Below are positions 35,256-41,133 of a stretch of DNA of 41,133 bases, piece by piece; position 1 is the first letter of the stretch, and each line of letters begins with the position of its first letter. Below the pieces are notes generated by a model. The model was given only the letters and a program-made list of their open reading frames with translations. It did no database searches and was not told the origin of the DNA. Both the position numbers and the translations under genes were made by a program. Location: contig NEEC01000055.1 of the NCBI GenBank assembly GCA_002189035.1, positions 1 to 41,133 on the forward strand, given 5' to 3'. The DNA comes from Utricularia gibba (taxonomy: Eukaryota; Streptophyta; Magnoliopsida; Lamiales; Lentibulariaceae).

Positions 35256-38200
35256 CTCCTCGGACGAACAAGTTCTCAACACGAAAGAAGACCGGCTCGG
35301 AACGAGCTTCGAAACGGTATGCTATGTGCAACATGACTCATCACCGTTTGCAAGATATCCACTCGATACCGAAGAGTGCACGAGGCCACCATGAGGTTGT
35401 GGCTAGGGACACACCCATGGCATCTTAAATGATCATCTCGAAATCCGAAATTTCACATCGTCCATGAAATACATATGTTTTGCATGTCAAAAATCACATT
35501 CGCATCGAGTCAGGTGTCCCGAGTCACATTTTCGCGAACGTGGTGGCCACTTCGTTGCACATCTGAAGGCTAATATAAGGCAATCTTTCGAGCATTTGTG
35601 CCTCCTCGGACGAACAAGTTCTCAACACGAAAGAAGACCGGCTCGGAACGAGCTTCGAAACGGTATGAATGTGCAACATGACTCATCACCGTTTGCAAGA
35701 TATCCACTCGATACCGAAGAGTGCACGAGGCCACCATGAGGTTGTGGCTAGGGACACCCATGGCATCTTAAATGATCATCTCGAAATCCAAATTTCACAT
35801 CGTCCATGAAATACATATGTTTTTGCATGTCAAAAATCACATTCGCATCGAGTCAGGTGTCCCGAGTCACATTTTCGCGAACGTGGTGGCCACTTCGTTG
35901 CACATCTGAAGGCTAATATAAGGCAATCTTTCGAGCATTTGTGCCTCCTCGGACGAACAAGTTCTCAACACGAAAGAAGACCGGCTCGGAACGAGCTTCG
36001 AAACGGTATGCTATGTGCAACATGACTCATCACCGTTTGCAAGATATCCACTCGATACCGAAGAGTGCACGAGGCCACCATGAGGTTGTGGCTAGGGACA
36101 CACCATGGCATCTTAAATGATCATCTCGAAATCCAAATTTCACATCGTCCATGAAATACATATGTCTTGCATGTCAAAAATCACATTCGCATCGAGTCAG
36201 GTGTCCCGAGTCACATTTTCGCGAACGTGGTGGCCACTTCGTTGCACATCTGAAGGCTAATATAAGGCAATCTTTCGAGCATTTGTGCCTCCTCGGACGA
36301 ACAAGTTCTCAACACGAAAGAAGACCGGCTCGGAACGAGCTTCGAAACGGTATGTATGTGCAACATGACTCATCACCATTTGCAAGATATCCACTCGATA
36401 CCGAAGAGTGCACGAGGCCACCATGAGGTTGTGGCTAGGGACACACCCATGGCATCTTAAATGATCATCTCGAAATCCAAATTTCACATCGTCCATGAAA
36501 TACATATGTTTTGCATGTCAAAAAATCACATTCGCATCGAGTCAGGTGTCCCGAGTCACATTTTCGCGAACGTGGTGGCCACTTCGTTGCACATCTGAAG
36601 GCTAATATAAGGCAATCTTTCGAGCATTTGTGCCTCCTCGGACGAACAAGTTCTCAACACGAAAAAAGACCGGCTCGGAACGAGCTTCGAAACGGTATGC
36701 TATGTGCAACATGACTCATCACCATTTGCAAGATATCCACTCGATACCGAAGAGTGCACGAGGCCACCATGAGGTTGTGGCTAGGGACACACCATGGCAT
36801 CTTAAATGATCATCTCGAAATCCGAAATTTCACATCGTCCCATGAAAATACATATGTTTTGCATGTCAAAAATCACATTCGCATCGAGTCAGGTGTCCCG
36901 AGTCACATTTTCGCGAACGTGGTGGCCACTTCGTTGCACATCTGAAGGCTAATATAAGGCAATCTTTCGAGCATTTGTGCCTCCTCGGACGAACAAGTTC
37001 TCAACACGAAAGAAGACCGGCTCGGAACGAGCTTCGAAACGGTATGATATGTGCAACATGACTCATCACCGTTTGCAAGATATCCACTCGATACCGAAGA
37101 GTGCACGAGGCCACCATGAGGTTGTGGCTAGGGACACACCCATCTTAAATGATCATCTCGAAATCCAAATTTCACATCGTCCATGAAATACATATGTCTT
37201 GCATGTCAAAAATCACATTCGCATCGAGTCAGGTGTCCCGAGTCACATTTTCGCGAACGTGGTGGCCACTTCGTTGCACATCTGAAGGCTAATATAAGGC
37301 AATCTTTCGAGCATTTGTGCCTCCTCGGACGAACAAGTTCTCAACACGAAAGAAGACCGGCTCGGAACGAGCTTCGAAACGGTATGCTATGTGCAACATG
37401 ACTCATCACCATTTGCAAGATATCCACTCGATACCGAAGAGTGCACGAGGCCCATGAGGTTGTGGCTAGGGACACACCATGGCATCTTAAATGATCATCT
37501 CGAAATCCAAATTTCACATCGTCCATGAAATACATATGTTTTGCATGTCAAAAATCACATTCGCATCGAGTCAGGTGTCCCGAGTCACATTTTCGCGAAC
37601 GTGGTGGCCACTTCGTTGCACATCTGAAGGCTAATATAAGGCAATCTTTCGAGCATTTGTGCCTCCTCGGACGAACAAGTTCTCAACACGAAAGAAGACC
37701 GGCTCGGAACGAGCTTCGAAACGGTATGCTATGTGCAACATGACTCATCACCGTTTGCAAGATATCCACTCGATACCGAAGAGTGCACGAGGCCACCATG
37801 AGGTTGTGGCTAGGGACACACCCATCTTAAATGATCATCTCGAAATCCAAAATTTCACATCGTCCCATGAAATACATATGTTTGCATGTCAAAAATCACA
37901 TTCGCATCGAGTCAGGTGTCCCGAGTCACATTTTCGCGAACGTGGTGGCCACTTCGTTGCACATCTGAAGGCTAATATAAGGCAATCTTTCGAGCATTTG
38001 TGCCTCCTCGGACGAACAAGTTCTCAACACGAAAGAAGACCGGCTCGGAACGAGCTTCGAAACGGTATGATATGTGCAACATGACTCATCACCGTTTGCA
38101 AGATATCCACTCGATACCGAAGAGTGCACGAGGCCACCATGAGGTTGTGGCTAGACACACCATGGCATCTTAAATGATCATCTCGAAATCCGAAATTTCA

Positions 38201-41133
38201 CATCGTCCATGAAATACATATGTCTTGCATGTCAAAAATCACATTCGCATCGAGTCAGGTGTCCCGAGTCACATTTTCGCGAACGTGGTGGCCACTTCGT
38301 TGCACATCTGAAGGCTAAATAAAGGCAATCTTTCGAGCATTTGTGCCTCCTCGGACGAACAAGTTCTCAACACGAAAGAAGACCGGCTCGGAACGAGCTT
38401 CGAAACGGTATGATATGTGCAACATGACTCATCACCGTTTGCAAGATATCCACTCGATACCGAAGAGTGCACGAGGCCACCATGAGGTTGTGGCTAGGGA
38501 CACACCCATGGCATCTTAAATGATCATCTCGAAATCCAAAATTTCACATCGTCCATGAAATACATATGTCTTGCATGTCAAAATCACATTCGCATCGAGT
38601 CAGGTGTCCCGAGTCACATTTTCGCGAACGTGGTGGCCACTTCGTTGCACATCTGAAGGCTAATATAAGGCAATCTTTCGAGCATTTGTGCCTCCTCGGA
38701 CGAACAAGTTCTCAACACGAAAGAAGACCGGCTCGGAACGAGCTTCGAAACGGTATGATATGTGCAACATGACTCATCACCTTTGCAAGATATCCACTCG
38801 ATACCGAAGAGTGCACGAGGCCACCATGAGGTTGTGCTAGGGACACACCGGCATCTTAAATGATCATCTCGAAATCCAAATTTCACATCGTCCATGAAAT
38901 ACATATGTTTTTGCATGTCAAAAATCACATTCGCATCGAGTCAGGTGTCCCGAGTCACATTTTCGCGAACGTGGTGGCCACTTCGTTGCACATCTGAAGG
39001 CTAATATAAGGCAATCTTTCGAGCATTTGTGCCTCCTCGGACGAACAAGTTCTCAACACGAAAAAAGACCGGCTCGGAACGAGCTTCGAAACGGTATGCT
39101 ATGTGCAACATGACTCATCACCATTTGCAAGATATCCACTCGATACCGAAGAGTGCACGAGGCCACCATGAGGTTGTGGCTAGGGACACACCATGGCATC
39201 TTAAATGATCATCTCGAAATCCGAAATTTCACATCGTCCATGAAATACATATGTCTTTGCATGTCAAAAATCACATTCGCATCGAGTCAGGTGTCCCGAG
39301 TCACATTTTCGCGAACGTGGTGGCCACTTCGTTGCACATCTGAAGGCTAATATAAGGCAATCTTTCGAGCATTTGTGCCTCCTCGGACGAACAAGTTCTC
39401 AACACGAAAGAAGACCGGCTCGGAACGAGCTTCGAAACGGTATGATATGTGCAACATGACTCATCACCGTTTGCAAGATATCCACTCGATACCGAAGAGT
39501 GCACGAGGCCACCATGAGGTTGTGGCTAGGGACACACCCATCTTAAATGATCATCTCGAAATCCAAATTTCACATCGTCCATGAAATACATATGTTTGCA
39601 TGTCAAAAATCACATTCGCATCGAGTCAGGTGTCCCGAGTCACATTTTCGCGAACGTGGTGGCCACTTCGTTGCACATCTGAAGGCTAATATAAGGCAAT
39701 CTTTCGAGCATTTGTGCCTCCTCGGACGAACAAGTTCTCAACAAAGAAGACCGGCTCGGAACGAGCTTCGAAACGGTATGCTATGTGCAACATGACTCAT
39801 CACCGTTTGCAAGATATCCACTCGATACCGAAGAGTGCACGAGGCCACCATGAGGTTGTGGCTAGGGACACACCCATGGCATCTTAAATGATCATCTCGA
39901 AATCCAAATTTCACATCGTCCATGAAATACATATGTTTTGCATGTCAAAAATCACATTCGCATCGAGTCAGGTGTCCCGAGTCACATTTTCGCGAACGTG
40001 GTGGCCACTTCGTTGCACATCTGAAGGCTAATATAAGGCAATCTTTCGAGCATTTGTGCCTCTCGGACGAACAAGTTCTCAACACGAAAGAAGACCGGCT
40101 CGGAACGAGCTTCGAAACGGTATGATATGTGCAACATGACTCATCACCGTTTGCAAGATATCCACTCGATACCGAAGAGTGCACGAGGCCACCATGAGGT
40201 TGTGGCTAGGGACACACACCCCATCCATCTCGAAATCCGAAAATTTCACATCGTCCATGAAATACATATGTTTGCATGTCAAAATCACATTCGCATCGAG
40301 TCAGGTGTCCCGAGTCACATTTTCGCGAACGTGGTGGCCACTTCGTTGCACATCTGAAGGCTAATATAAGGCAATCTTTCGAGCATTTGTGCCTCCTCGG
40401 ACGAACAAGTTCTCAACACGAAAGAAGACCGGCTCGGAACGAGCTTCGAAACGGTATGATATGTGCAACATGACTCATCACCGTTTGCAAGATATCCACT
40501 CGATACCGAAGTGCACGAGGCCACCATGAGGTTGTGGCTAGGACACACCCATGGCATCTTAAATGATCATCTCGAAATCCGAAATTTCACATCGTCCATG
40601 AAATACATATGTCTTGCATGTCAAAAATCACATTCGCATCGAGTCAGGTGTCCCGAGTCACATTTTCGCGAACGTGGTGGCCACTTCGTTGCACATCTGA
40701 AGGCTAATATAAGGCAATCTTTCGAGCATTTGTGCCCTCGGACGAACAAGTTCTCAACACGAAAAAAAGACCGGCTCGGAACGAGCTTCGAAACGGTATG
40801 CTATGTGCAACATGACTCATCACCATTTGCAAGATATCCACTCGATACCGAAGAGTGCACGAGGCCACCATGAGGTTGTGGCTAGGGACACACCCATGGC
40901 ATCTTAAATCATCTCGAAATCCGAAATTTCACATCGTCCATGAAATACATATGTTTTGCATGTCAAAAATCACATTCGCATCGAGTCAGGTGTCCCGAGT
41001 CACATTTTCGCGAACGTGGTGGCCACTTCGTTGCACATCTGAAGGCTAATATAAGGCAATCTTTCGAGCATTTGTGCCTCCTCGGACGAACAAGTTCTCA
41101 ACACGAAAGAAGACTGGCTCGGAACGAGCTTCG

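Larger units (their letters stand above)
34949..35293 (+). repeat. Reference monomer (345 bp) for this satellite
   Basis: This copy lies in the homogeneous right-hand block and has no obvious deletion, so it serves as a type unit. It starts at GGCTCGGAACGAGC and ends at AAAGAAGACC. Counting its bases gives 85 C and 76 G (46.7 percent GC). It contains 22 CpG dinucleotides against about 18.7 expected from composition, so CpG is not depleted. Within it, in order, are a small hairpin, a TGACTCA motif, a GCCAC/GTGGC inverted repeat, the palindromes ATGATCAT and ACATATGT, two CGAGTCA copies 14 bp apart, the palindrome GTGGCCAC, and the conserved box with its TAATATAAGG core. The choice of start is arbitrary because the array is continuous. 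Confidence 0.95.
1..41133 (+). repeat. Tandem satellite DNA array, unit about 343 bp, head to tail
   Basis: Every part of the window can be read as copies of one unit in one orientation. Taking GGCTCGGAACGAGC as the anchor, successive starts in the clean right-hand part fall at 34260, 34606, 34949, 35294, 35640, 35983, 36327, 36672 and 37019, which is 343-347 bp apart. The left end gives the same spacing (1 to 344). I saw no inverted unit, no inserted transposon and no border with unique sequence. By hand count there are about 135 clear and about 10 degraded copies of the most conserved segment. Arrays of this kind are usual in eukaryotic heterochromatin. The family is not one I recognise. 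A unit of roughly two nucleosome lengths is common in plant satellites, which is the only basis for suspecting a plant. Confidence 0.98.
31991..41133 (+). repeat. Right block: about 26 highly homogeneous full-length monomers
   Basis: Boxes run from about 32145 to about 41042 with a mean spacing near 342 bp. Differences are mostly single substitutions or 1-10 bp indels. Examples are CCATTTGC or CCGTTTGC, GCTATG or GATATG, TCTTGC or TTTTGC, CCGAAATTT or CCAAATTT, and a repeated loss of GGC giving CACCCATCTTAAAT (37139, 37821 and 39536). The shortest unit starts at 40097 (334 bp) and the longest at 36672 (347 bp). The array continues past the right edge. Confidence 0.95.

Noticed and set aside
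34949-35293. CENP-B box
   Set aside because: I looked for TTCG-N4-A-N2-CGGG on both strands of the unit. TTCGTTGCACA matches only the left part (TTCG, N4, A) and lacks CGGG. On the other strand, CCCGAGT matches but CGAA is at the wrong distance.
35031-35336. The paired cysteines and histidines in CxxCxKSHSH as a zinc-finger-like protein
   Set aside because: The pattern CxxC followed by HSH arises from a single reading of the repeat, lacks proper spacing for a known zinc finger, and is destroyed in many units by frame shifts.
1-41133. CRISPR array
   Set aside because: The unit is about 343 bp with no short repeat alternating with unique spacers, the interior is conserved from unit to unit, and no cas genes are present.
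1-41133. Ribosomal DNA spacer repeat or 5S rRNA array
   Set aside because: No 5S, 18S, 5.8S or 28S sequence is recognisable, and no internal polymerase III control region or T-run terminator was found in the unit.
1-41133. Transposon or retroelement insertion
   Set aside because: No transposase or reverse transcriptase frame, no terminal inverted or long terminal repeats, and no poly-A tail. The poorly matching segments are about 40-500 bp and have no clear ends.
1-41133. Telomeric repeat near the array, which would indicate a subtelomeric site
   Set aside because: No TTTAGGG, TTAGGG or TTAGG tandem run was seen on either strand, so the chromosomal position stays open.
1-41133. A known named plant or animal satellite family
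   Set aside because: The unit length resembles several 340-380 bp plant satellites, but I cannot match the sequence to any of them with confidence and a database search was not possible.

Overview
The window is one uninterrupted tandem satellite array with no recognisable protein-coding gene, RNA gene, transposon or CRISPR array. A unit of about 343 bp (334-347 bp between successive anchors in the clean part) repeats head to tail on one strand from the first base to the last. The window starts and ends inside the array, so neither border is visible. Counting by eye the most conserved segment of the unit (the 'box', around a TAATATAAGG core), I find about 135 clear copies and about 10 degraded ones. 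A gene-free array of this size is typical of eukaryotic heterochromatin (pericentromeric, subtelomeric or knob-like). The unit is close to twice a nucleosomal repeat, as in many plant satellites, so a flowering plant is a reasonable but unproven guess. I do not recognise the family and do not name a species.

Layout. (1) 1-5927: about 17 near-full-length units with many 1-5 bp indels and several linked sequence variants that hint at a short higher-order arrangement. (2) 5928-7790: truncated and chimeric units. (3) 7791-10590: regular units with small deletions. (4) 10591-12840: strongly degraded units. (5) 12841-31990: intact units mixed with short (about 100-230 bp), deleted, duplicated or scrambled ones, including a run of half-length units at 22.2-23.7 kb and several stretches with little resemblance to the unit. 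(6) 31991-41133: about 26 highly homogeneous units, mean spacing about 342 bp.

The main pattern is uneven conservation inside the unit. Throughout the degraded centre, the segment from CACATCTGAAGGC through TAATATAAGG to GAGCATTTGTGC is usually kept whole, often with the following CGGACGAACAAGTTCTCAAC and CGGAACGAGCTTCGAAACGG, while the rest is cut away. This could mean a constrained or protein-bound core, a bias in how the array decays, or a deletion-type artefact of long-read assembly. The sequence alone does not decide between these. Variant bases also sort by region: GTTCGC and GCAGCCCC on the left, CTAGCCACAC and TTTGTAAG at 28-33 kb, and GCTATG/CCATTTGC on the right. This fits local homogenisation.

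Short reading frames of 60-180 codons occur in many units on both strands. They are passive products of the repeat and I do not annotate them as genes.
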